Source: Methanobacteriaceae archaeon
GTDB lineage: Archaea > Methanobacteriota > Methanobacteria > Methanobacteriales > Methanobacteriaceae
Length of the DNA: 16,732 nucleotides
Direction of reading: 5' to 3'
Assembly: GCA_900766745.1 (NCBI GenBank)
Contig: CAAFWR010000094.1
Span: forward strand, 1 to 16,732
The first letter of the stretch is position 1, and the number at the start of each line of letters is the position of its first letter. Of this stretch, positions 1 through 6,880 are shown one piece after another. Below the pieces are notes generated by a model. That model made no database searches, was not told where the DNA came from, and was given only the letters and a program-made list of their open reading frames with translations. Both the position numbers and the translations under genes were made by a program.

Positions 1-27
1 ACATATAAAAAGACGAATGAAATCAAA

Positions 28-54
28 AAAAGGAATTTTAAAACGATTCCTTTT
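28..54. terminator. Inverted repeat, possible terminator of a gene left of the window
   Basis: A perfect 9-bp stem (AAAAGGAAT at 28-36, ATTCCTTTT at 46-54) encloses a 9-nt loop and ends in four T. It could be the 3' end signal of a gene that lies outside the window. No reading frame worth reporting lies in bases 1-211, which otherwise hold AT-rich leader sequence. Confidence 0.3.
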
Positions 55-151
55 AAGACTGCGATATTGGGATATTAACAACAAAAAAACTAAAAATCCC
101 TATAATTTTTGACAGAGCCTATTTTTGTTGTAATATTTTAAATATTATTAG

Positions 152-206
152 TTTATAATATAATTATTAGTTTAGAGAATTAAATCTCATTTATTTTATT
201 GGTGAT
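152..206 (+). promoter_or_regulatory. TATA box and Shine-Dalgarno site of the DegT aminotransferase gene
   Basis: A TATA-like box, TTTATAATA, lies at 152-160, about 55 bases before the start codon. This places transcription start near 180-185. GGTGAT at 201-206 is a full match to the end of the archaeal anti-Shine-Dalgarno consensus and sits five bases before the ATG at 212, fixing that start. Confidence 0.55.
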
Positions 207-211
207 AAAAA

Positions 212-1318
212 ATGGCAGATATTAAAGTTTCAATTGCAAAACCTATCATTGGTGAGGAAGAAATTGAAAATGTTGTTGAAGTATTAAAATCTGGAATGAT
301 TGCACAAGGTCCTAAAGTAGCAGAATTTGAAGAAAAATTTGCTAAATGGGTAGGAGCTAAATATGCGGTAGCTACTAACTCTGGAACTGCAGCATTACAT
401 GTAGCTTTACTTTCATGTGGAATCGGACCTGGAGATGAAGTAATAACAACACCATTTACGTTCATCGCTACTGGAAATGCAATTGTATATACCGGTGCAA
501 CTCCTGTTTTTGCAGACATTGATTTAGAAACTTATAATATTGATCCAGATACAATTGAAGATTTAATCACTGATAAAACCAAAGCTATTTTGCCTGTTCA
601 ATTGTATGGTCAATCTGCGGACATGGACAAAATAAGAGAGATAGCTAAAAAACACGATTTGCTTGTTATAGAAGATGCTGCACAGGCTCATGGTGCAATG
701 TACAATGATGAGAAAGTTGGAAATATGGGGGACATGGCCTGCTTTAGTTTTTATCCAACCAAAAACATGACAACAAGTGAAGGCGGTATGATTACCACCA
801 ATAATAAAGAGCTAGCTGAAAAAGCAAGAGTATTTAGAGCTCATGGATCAAACATCAAGTATAAACATGATGAAATCGGTTATAACTTCAGAAGCAGTGA
901 TATTGCAGCAGCTATTGGACTTGCACAATTAGATAAAATTGATGAGTTTAATGAAAAAAGAATAAATAATGCCAATTATTTAAATGAAGGTTTAAAAGAT
1001 GTTGAAGGAGTTATTACTCCAGCATCACCTGAAAACAGAAAGCATGTTTACCACCAATATACAATCAGGGTTACTAAAGGAAACAGAGATGATTGGGTTG
1101 ATATTTTAACTGAAAACGGAATAGGAAGCGGTATTCATTATCCAATTCCATTATACAACCAACCAATTTATAAAGAATTAGGTTTTACTGGTTCAGCTCC
1201 AAATGCGGAGTTAGCGGCAGATACTGTAATATCCTTACCAGTACATCCATCTTTAAGCAAAGAAGATTTGGATTTGGTTATTGAAGCAGTAAAAGATGCA
1301 TCAGATAAAATAAATTAG
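212..1318 (+). CDS. DegT/DnrJ/EryC1/StrS family sugar aminotransferase
   Basis: PLP-dependent aminotransferase of 368 residues, a usual length for the family. These enzymes transfer an amino group, usually from glutamate, to a keto-sugar nucleotide in surface-glycan synthesis. The N-terminal part has the cofactor-binding TNSGTAAL stretch (residues 56-63) and the [10 protein letters not shown] region (81-90). EDAAQAHG (154-161) supplies the acidic residue that contacts the pyridine ring. The PLP-binding lysine should be K184 in [14 protein letters not shown]. The C-terminal small domain contains the family-like GIHYP segment. The start is supported by a strong GGTGAT site. The gene stands alone, with no sugar-nucleotide or glycosyltransferase genes beside it, so the exact sugar cannot be told. 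A role in cell-wall or S-layer glycan synthesis is an inference. Confidence 0.93.
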   Translation: MADIKVSIAKPIIGEEEIENVVEVLKSGMIAQGPKVAEFEEKFAKWVGAKYAVATNSGTAALHVALLSCGIGPGDEVITTPFTFIATGNAIVYTGATPVFADIDLETYNIDPDTIEDLITDKTKAILPVQLYGQSADMDKIREIAKKHDLLVIEDAAQAHGAMYNDEKVGNMGDMACFSFYPTKNMTTSEGGMITTNNKELAEKARVFRAHGSNIKYKHDEIGYNFRSSDIAAAIGLAQLDKIDEFNEKRINNANYLNEGLKDVEGVITPASPENRKHVYHQYTIRVTKGNRDDWVDILTENGIGSGIHYPIPLYNQPIYKELGFTGSAPNAELAADTVISLPVHPSLSKEDLDLVIEAVKDASDKIN

Positions 1319-1328
1319 AATCTATTTT

Positions 1329-1366
1329 ATGGATTAAATAATCCATTACTTATTTTACTTTTTTTT
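1329..1366 (+). terminator. Hairpin plus T-tract after the aminotransferase gene
   Basis: A 7-bp stem (ATGGATT at 1329-1335, AATCCAT at 1340-1346) with loop AAAT starts ten bases after the stop codon and is followed by a run of eight T (1359-1366). In archaea the T-tract alone can terminate, so the plus-strand transcript probably ends here. Confidence 0.5.
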
Positions 1367-1378
1367 ATTAGAAATAGT

Positions 1379-1401
1379 AATAATGGTTTAAAACCATTAT
1401 T
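1379..1401. repeat. 11-bp perfect inverted repeat spanning the TelA stop codon
   Basis: AATAATGGTTT (1379-1389) and AAACCATTATT (1391-1401) are exact inverse complements separated by one base. The right arm includes the stop codon of the minus-strand TelA gene (1397-1399). It could fold as an RNA hairpin of about eight base pairs in either transcript and protect a 3' end; it lies in the gap between two convergent genes. Confidence 0.45.
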
Positions 1402-2527
1402 TGTCTCCAGTTTCAATTTTTTTAACAATTTTTTCTCCATCAATAGCCATTTTACTGAAAGTGTTGATTGTTTCTTGCATTTGACTAAGGGCCTGGGTTT
1501 TATAGCTACTTAAATCTTCAATAGCTGCTAAAGCTTCATTAAAAGAATCTTGGAGAACTTCAGGAGAAAGCATTGTTTCACTGCTTGCTTTTTGAATTTC
1601 TGTTCCTTGTCTTCTTAGGATTTCAGATGTAGATTCAATAATATCTTCAGTAGTATTATTAAGAACTTTGATTTTATCCATTGTTACTTTTTGGTTGTAT
1701 AATGCTGCCGCCACCATAATTCCAGTTCTAAGGGCAGTTACAGTAACATTTTGCGCACGTTCAATTCCTCTTATAAGCTCTTTATTATTTCTTCTAATAA
1801 CATTTAAGGAAACAATTCCGTGCTGGTTTACAACAATCATTTGCTGCATGTCCATAATTCTTTGTCTAAGTGGGAATAATATTTCTTCACGGACAAAATC
1901 GATTTTTTCAGGTTCAATTTCTTGAAAACGTGCTTCTTCAATTTGTGCAGAAATTGATGCATCCATTTGTTTAGCTAATTCTATGTCAGTTATAAGATTT
2001 CTGCTTAATTCTCTCAATGCTTCTTCTTCAGAAAGTAAAGTTACATTATCATTTTGAAGAACTCTGCTGCTTTCGTCTAAGGATTTTATAATATCATCTA
2101 TGACCCCTTCTGCTTTTTCATATTTGTCAAAGTATCTTTTAATCGGGTTAAAAATTTTTCCCAACAGTCCCTTATCTGAAAAATCAACATCTTTAGGATT
2201 TAATATTTCCACCTGTCTGTTTAATTTCATTAAATTATTTCCAATATCCTTTGCATCGTCCCCACCTTTAGTAATGTCTATAAAACGTGCATTTAATAAA
2301 TTGTTTTTATTTGAAGATCTGTTGATTGTAGTAAGGCCGAAATTTTCAAGAGGTTTAATGATTTTTTCTCTTTCCTGAACATCATCAAAATCTGTATTAA
2401 AAATAGCTAATGCATTTTCATCAGCACGAATTTGAATTGTATCAGTAGGTAATTTCGATTTTTCGTCTTCTAAACTTTGGGAAACGCTTTTTTCAATTTC
2501 AGGTATATCTAATGAGAATTCAGCCAT
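1397..2527 (-). CDS. TelA-family (toxic anion resistance) protein
   Basis: Protein of 376 residues that I recognise as TelA family (PF05816, toxic anion resistance, the YaaN/YceH type). It is soluble, has no signal peptide or membrane segment, and is largely helical with charged coiled-coil stretches. The body from about residue 60 on shows the family layout: an LNRQVEILNP-type early helix, a KRYFDKYEKAEGVIDDII helix, then a long helical core with EARFQEIEP and the IMDMQQMIVVNQHGIVSLNV segment. Bacterial relatives are linked to tellurite resistance and envelope stress; the biochemical function is unknown. GGAGAT just before the ATG supports the start. Two minus-strand genes upstream (zinc ribbon and membrane protein) appear functionally linked through a shared promoter element. 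In Bacillus the adjacent partner is XpaC, which is not recognisable here. Confidence 0.88.
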   Translation of the reverse strand: MAEFSLDIPEIEKSVSQSLEDEKSKLPTDTIQIRADENALAIFNTDFDDVQEREKIIKPLENFGLTTINRSSNKNNLLNARFIDITKGGDDAKDIGNNLMKLNRQVEILNPKDVDFSDKGLLGKIFNPIKRYFDKYEKAEGVIDDIIKSLDESSRVLQNDNVTLLSEEEALRELSRNLITDIELAKQMDASISAQIEEARFQEIEPEKIDFVREEILFPLRQRIMDMQQMIVVNQHGIVSLNVIRRNNKELIRGIERAQNVTVTALRTGIMVAAALYNQKVTMDKIKVLNNTTEDIIESTSEILRRQGTEIQKASSETMLSPEVLQDSFNEALAAIEDLSSYKTQALSQMQETINTFSKMAIDGEKIVKKIETGDK

Positions 2528-2573
2528 AATATCTCCTTTTTATTTTTTCATATGTAAATTGTTATTAACTTAT

Positions 2574-2593
2574 TACTAATATTTAAATTTATT
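2574..2593 (-). promoter_or_regulatory. Predicted TelA promoter (20-nt element shared with the membrane-protein gene)
   Basis: Read on the minus strand, the element contains a TATA-like AAATTTAAATATTA core, 47-66 bases upstream of the TelA ATG. It agrees at 19 of 20 positions with 4349-4368 in front of the membrane-protein gene. It overlaps the end of the zinc-ribbon gene (stop at 2589-2591). Transcription would start near 2556, giving a leader of about 30 bases with a GGAGAT ribosome site. Confidence 0.45.
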
Positions 2594-3125
2594 GGTAATT
2601 TTTAATGGAATTAATAAGATTGTCCATCTCTTCATGTAAGGATTTTATTTCTTCCTCTGACTTTTTATCATATATTGGATTTATAATAAATTCTACAATC
2701 AGTGATTTCAATTGTTCCAGCATCCCTTCCAGTACTTCAATGGTTTTTTCTAGTTTGTCTTCTATTCCATCAGGGGAATCGTCAATCAGGCTATTCAATT
2801 CCAACGCCAAATCAACTTTTTTATAGAATATTTCATGATTCCTATTTATCTGTTCTACAAATCGGGAATAGGTAATTTCTTTAGGATTAAAGCTTTTATT
2901 AATAAGATTCAATGCTTTTTTTTCTTTTTCATCATAAGAATCCTTTAATCTGTTAATTCTAATTTCATATTTGTTCAATTCTTCTGCAGGAACTTTTTTT
3001 ACTGGGATGGTATCTTCCGGATCCATAAGTTCGCTAAGATTGGAACCGCATTTTGGACAGAATTTCTCGCTGTGATCCAGTTTATATCCACACCAAACAC
3101 AAAAATTTAGATTACTCATTATCAT
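2589..3125 (-). CDS. Zinc-ribbon protein with a C-terminal helical domain shared with the adjacent membrane protein
   Basis: Protein of 178 residues without a recognised family name. The N-terminus is a zinc ribbon with cysteines at 9, 12, 23 and 26 (CVWCGYK and CPKCGSNL). A charged linker (about 33-52) leads to a helical, probably coiled-coil domain at 53-178. That domain aligns along its whole length with residues 266-392 of the next protein upstream: both have Y-x-EKE, LIN, ERF/SRF, IN-x-x-HE-x-FY, and an ending in K-[ND]-Y. There is no membrane segment. Two bases separate it from the upstream membrane-protein gene, so the two are almost certainly one transcript. An alternative start six bases downstream (ATG at 3119) gives MSNLNFC and is equally possible. 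It is likely a soluble partner of the membrane protein and perhaps of TelA; this is inferred from context only. Confidence 0.8.
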   Translation of the reverse strand: MIMSNLNFCVWCGYKLDHSEKFCPKCGSNLSELMDPEDTIPVKKVPAEELNKYEIRINRLKDSYDEKEKKALNLINKSFNPKEITYSRFVEQINRNHEIFYKKVDLALELNSLIDDSPDGIEDKLEKTIEVLEGMLEQLKSLIVEFIINPIYDKKSEEEIKSLHEEMDNLINSIKNYQ

Positions 3126-3127
3126 CC

Positions 3128-4306
3128 CTATTCATAATCCTTTACAGAACCTGTTAAAACTTCCATATCATCTATTAATTCTGATATATTTTCGTCAGAG
3201 TTCTTATCTTCAACATTATTTATTATTAATTCAGTTTGCAAATCCCTCATTTTAGATATTATCAATTCTAGGTAATTGATTTTCTGTTTAATTTTATCTT
3301 TAAGCACTATATCCTCAGAGGATAATTCAATTATATTTAATGCAATCTCTCTTTGTGAATAGAAATTTTCATGGGAATTGTTGATTATTCTCATAAAACG
3401 TTCATGAGTAAGTAGCGATTTTTTAAAACGTTCATTAATTAATTCACAAACTCTGTCTTCTTTCTCCTCATACTTTTTTGTTAAATCATTGATTGTCTCT
3501 CTGTAATTGTCGTGTGTTTCATAGGCAGGTTCTACTGTAACAGGCTCCACTTCAATAACAGAACCTTCTTCTTTTTTAGAAGTTTCAGAATCTTCCTCAT
3601 TGGATTCTGTAAAAGAAGTTCCAAAGACAGATGAAAGAAAATCGCTATTATAATTCATTATAATAAATCTAGCTATGGATATTATCTGCAATGCAACTGC
3701 CAATCCCATAAAAAATGGAGTTAAAAATGCAGTCAATCTAAATAACTCTCTAAACTGACTTATTGAAGCTAGATTGGTATTAAGTGTATCGATTGCTGCA
3801 GTTATGATAAATAAAATCCACGGAATCTCATAAAGGGATCCTTCAATCTTCAAACTATTTTTAGAATGTTTTGCTCCTGAATAAATAAAAGGAATGCCAT
3901 TAAAAAAAGGAATACAGGTAATAATTAACCAACCAAAACTGACTAACTTATTGTTGGACTTTTTGTATCTGCCTTCCTCCAATAATCTTTCATATTTGGG
4001 ACTGATTGAAAAAGACCTTACGATTGATGCTATTATACTAATTATAATAAAGATTGCTATTATTCCAAGAATTCCATACATATAGGAAGTGGGAATGGTT
4101 GAAGCAATAATTCCATATGCTAAAAATAGGAGCATCCATGGAATTTCCATAATCAGACCTTCATTAATCGCACTTTTATTTGAGGTCTTAGCTCCAACGT
4201 AGATAATCCCCATCCCATTTATCATAGGAATAAAAGAGGCTAAAATCCATAAATTATAAACTATTCTTTTAAATGTAGTTAGCTTTGTTCCTAATTTTAC
4301 AGTCAT
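3128..4306 (-). CDS. Polytopic membrane protein with a duplicated two-helix module and cytoplasmic coiled-coil domain
   Basis: Protein of 392 residues with no family I can name. The N-terminal half is hydrophobic, with an estimated five to six membrane segments. It contains an internal duplication: residues about 20-63 and 125-168 share the pattern IP-x2-NG-x3-IY-x-GAK-x-S-x2-S-x2-I-x-EG-x3-EIPW. After a last hydrophobic region (190-217) comes an acidic linker (about 231-264). The C-terminal domain (266-392) is homologous to that of the zinc-ribbon protein encoded directly downstream, two bases away. The C-terminal domain is probably cytoplasmic. Together with the TelA gene that follows, this suggests a membrane-anchored assembly in which the two shared domains pair with each other or with TelA. 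Function is unknown; a sensor or scaffold for envelope stress is a guess. Confidence 0.8.
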   Translation of the reverse strand: MTVKLGTKLTTFKRIVYNLWILASFIPMINGMGIIYVGAKTSNKSAINEGLIMEIPWMLLFLAYGIIASTIPTSYMYGILGIIAIFIIISIIASIVRSFSISPKYERLLEEGRYKKSNNKLVSFGWLIITCIPFFNGIPFIYSGAKHSKNSLKIEGSLYEIPWILFIITAAIDTLNTNLASISQFRELFRLTAFLTPFFMGLAVALQIISIARFIIMNYNSDFLSSVFGTSFTESNEEDSETSKKEEGSVIEVEPVTVEPAYETHDNYRETINDLTKKYEEKEDRVCELINERFKKSLLTHERFMRIINNSHENFYSQREIALNIIELSSEDIVLKDKIKQKINYLELIISKMRDLQTELIINNVEDKNSDENISELIDDMEVLTGSVKDYE

Positions 4307-4348
4307 TTTGATTCCATACTATAAATTACTAATAATTTATTATTAATG

Positions 4349-4368
4349 TACTAATATTTATATTTATT
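4349..4368 (-). promoter_or_regulatory. Predicted promoter of the membrane-protein/zinc-ribbon gene pair
   Basis: On the minus strand the element includes the TATA-like AAATATAAATATTAG, 43-62 bases before the ATG at 4306. It matches the element in front of the TelA gene at 19 of 20 bases. A second, weaker copy (around 4327-4344) lies between it and the gene and contains the inverted repeat TAATAATTTATTATTA (4330-4345), a possible regulator site. Confidence 0.45.
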
Positions 4369-4370
4369 AA

Positions 4371-4676
4371 TCATTCTAACATATCGTCGACAGTTTCTAT
4401 TTTTACATCAAGTCCTCTATTGTCTAAATCTCTTCTGTCATCTACCTTTATAACAGTATAAACGCGACCAATACCAACTTCAAAAACAGCTTCCTGTGCC
4501 TTAGCTATTGTGTCATATAATTCAGAGAGATTTTCAGCTTCAATTTGTGTTCCCATTCCAGTCAACTGATAGTTAAGGCCTGAATTTTTTATTTCCTGAA
4601 CAGCAGCAGCCACATAGTCTTTACATTCTGTTGTATCATTTCCTACAGGTAAAATAGCAAAATCAGCAGTTATCAT
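4371..4676 (-). CDS. MTH1187-family thiamine-binding protein (DUF77, YkoF-like)
   Basis: Small soluble protein of about 101 residues, the normal size for the MTH1187 family (PF01910). Family members have a ferredoxin-like fold, form oligomers and are annotated as thiamine-binding; the physiological role is poorly defined. Visible family features are the MITADFAILPVG start, YQLTGMGTQIEAENL in the middle and VYTVIKVDDRRD near the end. The frame extends three codons further upstream to a GTG at 4685. I chose the ATG at 4676 because the family begins with MITA and because GGATGTGA lies about five bases before this ATG. It is divergent from the tRNA sulfurtransferase gene, with about 50 bases between the two starts. 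No other thiamine gene is nearby. Confidence 0.9.
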   Translation of the reverse strand: MITADFAILPVGNDTTECKDYVAAAVQEIKNSGLNYQLTGMGTQIEAENLSELYDTIAKAQEAVFEVGIGRVYTVIKVDDRRDLDNRGLDVKIETVDDMLE

Positions 4677-4692
4677 AGTTCTCACATCCTTA

Positions 4693-4718
4693 ATTATATA
4701 TTTATGTTTTGTATAAAT
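4693..4718. promoter_or_regulatory. Divergent promoter region between the MTH1187-family and sulfurtransferase genes
   Basis: TTATATAT at 4693-4700 lies about 30 bases before the plus-strand ATG at 4728, which has no visible Shine-Dalgarno site. That transcript is probably leaderless or nearly so. A second TATA-like stretch (TTGTATAAAT, 4709-4718) can serve the minus-strand gene, whose leader carries a GGATGTGA site. The two promoters overlap and may interfere. Confidence 0.4.
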
Positions 4719-4727
4719 TAAAATATT

Positions 4728-5576
4728 ATGGTAGTTATCGATAAAGAGGACTTTAATGAGAAAATTTTCACAAGGATTAATCGCCTTATTTCTGATTACG
4801 ATCTTATAAAAGAAGGTGAATTAATAGCTCTTGCCCTTTCCGGTGGAAAAGACAGTGTATTAACTTTACATGCCCTTAAAAGATATCAGGATATTTTGGA
4901 TTTTGATTTGGTTGCAATTTCTGTTGATGAAGGAATTGAAGGTTACAGATCTCATGGTGTTGAATCAGCTATTAACAATGCCAAGGAGTTAGGAGTAGAA
5001 CTGATTCAGAAATCATTTAAAGATGAAGAGGGATTTGATTTAGATGATATCTATGAAAATTTTAAAAGCGCATGTATACCTTGTGGAGTTTTCAGACGTA
5101 ATATTTTGAATAAAACTGCTTATGAAATTGGGGCAACTAAAATAGCTACTGGACATAACTTGGACGATGAAATACAGTCATTTTTAATGAGTTTTGCAAG
5201 GGGAGACACAATCAAATTCTCCAAATTCGGTCCAGAACTTGATGTAATTCATCCAAAACTGATTCCAAGAATAAAGCCATTGTGGAATACTCCTGAGAAA
5301 GATGTAGGCATGTGGGCTGTATTAAATGATATTGATATTCATCTTGAAGAATGCCCTTACTCAAAATTATCTTTAAGAGCTAAAATCAAAGGATTTTTAA
5401 ATGATGCTGAAGATCAAAATCCTGGTGTTAAAAACAATATAATGAAGTCATTTCAAAAAATACTTACATTTGACAATGACATCAATACTCATCTGAATGA
5501 ATGTGAAATTTGTGGCGAACCAACTTCCTCTTTAATCTGCAAATCCTGTGAGATTAAAAAAGAGCTTAAGGACTAG
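4728..5576 (+). CDS. NcsA/TtuA-like tRNA sulfurtransferase (PP-loop ATPase, TIGR00269-type)
   Basis: Protein of 282 residues of the N-type ATP pyrophosphatase family that 2-thiolates tRNA uridine or related positions. The PP-loop is SGGKDS (38-43), which binds and activates ATP. Cysteines C116 and C119 (ACIPCG) with C209 (EECPYS) match the three residues that hold the catalytic [4Fe-4S] cluster in TtuA/NcsA enzymes. TGHNLDDE (141-148) is the second conserved nucleotide-site motif. A C-terminal zinc finger is intact (C259, C262, C271, C274). Oddity: family members usually start with a CxxC zinc finger before the first helix, but here the protein begins directly at that helix and an in-frame TAA at 4719-4721 excludes an upstream extension. 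No Shine-Dalgarno site is seen. The sulfur donor and exact tRNA target cannot be read from sequence. The stop codon interleaves with that of the convergent ClC gene. Confidence 0.88.
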   Translation: MVVIDKEDFNEKIFTRINRLISDYDLIKEGELIALALSGGKDSVLTLHALKRYQDILDFDLVAISVDEGIEGYRSHGVESAINNAKELGVELIQKSFKDEEGFDLDDIYENFKSACIPCGVFRRNILNKTAYEIGATKIATGHNLDDEIQSFLMSFARGDTIKFSKFGPELDVIHPKLIPRIKPLWNTPEKDVGMWAVLNDIDIHLEECPYSKLSLRAKIKGFLNDAEDQNPGVKNNIMKSFQKILTFDNDINTHLNECEICGEPTSSLICKSCEIKKELKD

Positions 5577-6814
5577 TATTCCTCAACCTTTAATTCTTCT
5601 TTTTCTAATTTAGTTAAATTAATCCAGTCTGTTGGAATAACAGAACCGATAAACGCAGCTACAACAAGCCATGGAACTATTCTAGGATCAAAGCATAATA
5701 ACAGCAATAATGCAACGCCAATCGGCTTTTTCATTAAAACACCAAGGATTGAAGCAGTTACAATAGCTACACTAAATCCAATATCCAAATTAAATAATAA
5801 TGAAAATCCGCAACCGATTATAATGCCGCAGAATATTACAGGGAAGAAATGACCTCCCTTCCATCCAGATTTAATGCAGATATTAGTTAGAAGCAACTTT
5901 GCAATTCCAATAACGATTAAAAGAATTGGGCTGTATATTGCATAAGTTTCAAGAATTATGTTCATATTTGTTTCACCTGAAAATAGAGTCATCGGTGATA
6001 TTGTACCAAAAATACCTAATATTAATCCTCCAATTAAGCAAGTAATCAATATATTATCGTTAAATTTCATTTTTTCAAATATTTTACCAGTATATTTGTC
6101 AAAAATTAGGTATACTATTCCGAATAATGAACCGATAAAGGCTAAGGGTATTCCAAACAATCTTTCAAAGTTGCTTATGTCATATCCTCCAACATAGGGA
6201 AAATCTACAGGACCGCCGAAAATCTGTCCTAGGATATAGAATACAAGTATTGCTCCTAAAATACAGATAATGTTGCTGTAGGTCTTTTTTTCACTTTTTT
6301 CTTGATCTTCTATTGGAGCTACTAAACCATATAATGGTGCTATAAATATTAAAGTAAAGACTGAATTTATACCTACGTCATAAATATCATAGATATTCTT
6401 CTTAAAAAAAGTCATAAATTTTGATAACCACATACAAAGAACGATTATGATGCAGCATAATCCTGCTTCAGGCCCAATACTACCTCCGAATATTATGGGG
6501 ATTAGTGCACTAACGAATATCAGGATTATATTTTCGTTTTGCAACTTTTTTCCTTCTTTGACATCTGAAAGTATAACGTCCATTTCGTAAACACTTTCCC
6601 CATATCTTGTTTTAATCAAACCTAGAATTAATCCACCTATTAAACATATTATAATTGGATAAGCTTTCAAATCAAATTTTCCAGGAAGATAATTCCATAA
6701 AAATGCAGTTCCAATATTCATTAATTTCATAAATAGCCAGACAATAACAGCAAAAATCATCCCAATTAAAAAACATCCTGCATAATAGGTTAAATCTTTT
6801 CTTGGTGTTAACAT
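5573..6814 (-). CDS. Divergent ClC-family anion channel/transporter (YfeO-like)
   Basis: Integral membrane protein of 413 residues with about ten or more hydrophobic segments, recognised as ClC superfamily by the GSIGPEAG motif (111-118, the GREGP position) and GWKGGHFFP (317-325, the GxxGGxFxP position). Classical ClC proteins carry a gating glutamate as the third residue of GREGP; here that residue is Ile113, with a glutamate three residues later (E116). The N-terminal GSGIP selectivity motif is also not recognisable; the corresponding region reads YGESVYEMDV. Both traits recall the E. coli YfeO branch, whose transport activity is not settled. There is no CBS domain. The gene follows the CaCA gene on the same strand after a strong terminator-like hairpin and has a palindromic site across its start codon, so it probably has its own control. 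Confidence 0.85.
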   Translation of the reverse strand: MLTPRKDLTYYAGCFLIGMIFAVIVWLFMKLMNIGTAFLWNYLPGKFDLKAYPIIICLIGGLILGLIKTRYGESVYEMDVILSDVKEGKKLQNENIILIFVSALIPIIFGGSIGPEAGLCCIIIVLCMWLSKFMTFFKKNIYDIYDVGINSVFTLIFIAPLYGLVAPIEDQEKSEKKTYSNIICILGAILVFYILGQIFGGPVDFPYVGGYDISNFERLFGIPLAFIGSLFGIVYLIFDKYTGKIFEKMKFNDNILITCLIGGLILGIFGTISPMTLFSGETNMNIILETYAIYSPILLIVIGIAKLLLTNICIKSGWKGGHFFPVIFCGIIIGCGFSLLFNLDIGFSVAIVTASILGVLMKKPIGVALLLLLCFDPRIVPWLVVAAFIGSVIPTDWINLTKLEKEELKVEEY

Positions 6815-6841
6815 AGTTATAACTATTTAGTTTATAGTTAT
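6813..6841. promoter_or_regulatory. Palindromic operator-like site at the ClC gene start codon
   Basis: The heptamer ATAGTTA occurs at 6813-6819, inverted at 6820-6826 (TAACTAT) and again direct at 6834-6840. The first two form a perfect 14-bp palindrome, and the last two form an 8-bp stem (6819-6826 with 6834-6841). The palindrome overlaps the ATG (6812-6814). This could bind a dimeric repressor or form a leader hairpin. Confidence 0.4.
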
Positions 6842-6848
6842 TAAATTT

Positions 6849-6880
6849 AAAAAAATAAGTGAGAAATCATTAATTTCTCA
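6849..6880 (-). terminator. Intrinsic-type terminator after the CaCA antiporter gene
   Basis: On the minus strand an 8-bp stem (6873-6880 with 6860-6867, TGAGAAAT/ATTTCTCA) with a five-base loop encloses the antiporter stop codon and is followed within a few bases by seven U (6849-6855 on the plus strand are seven A). It separates the upstream transport operon from the ClC gene. Confidence 0.6.

Noticed and set aside
1..211. Search for a tRNA, riboswitch or small RNA in the leader region
   Set aside because: Apart from the 9-bp hairpin at 28-54 and a TATA box no conserved RNA fold could be recognised.
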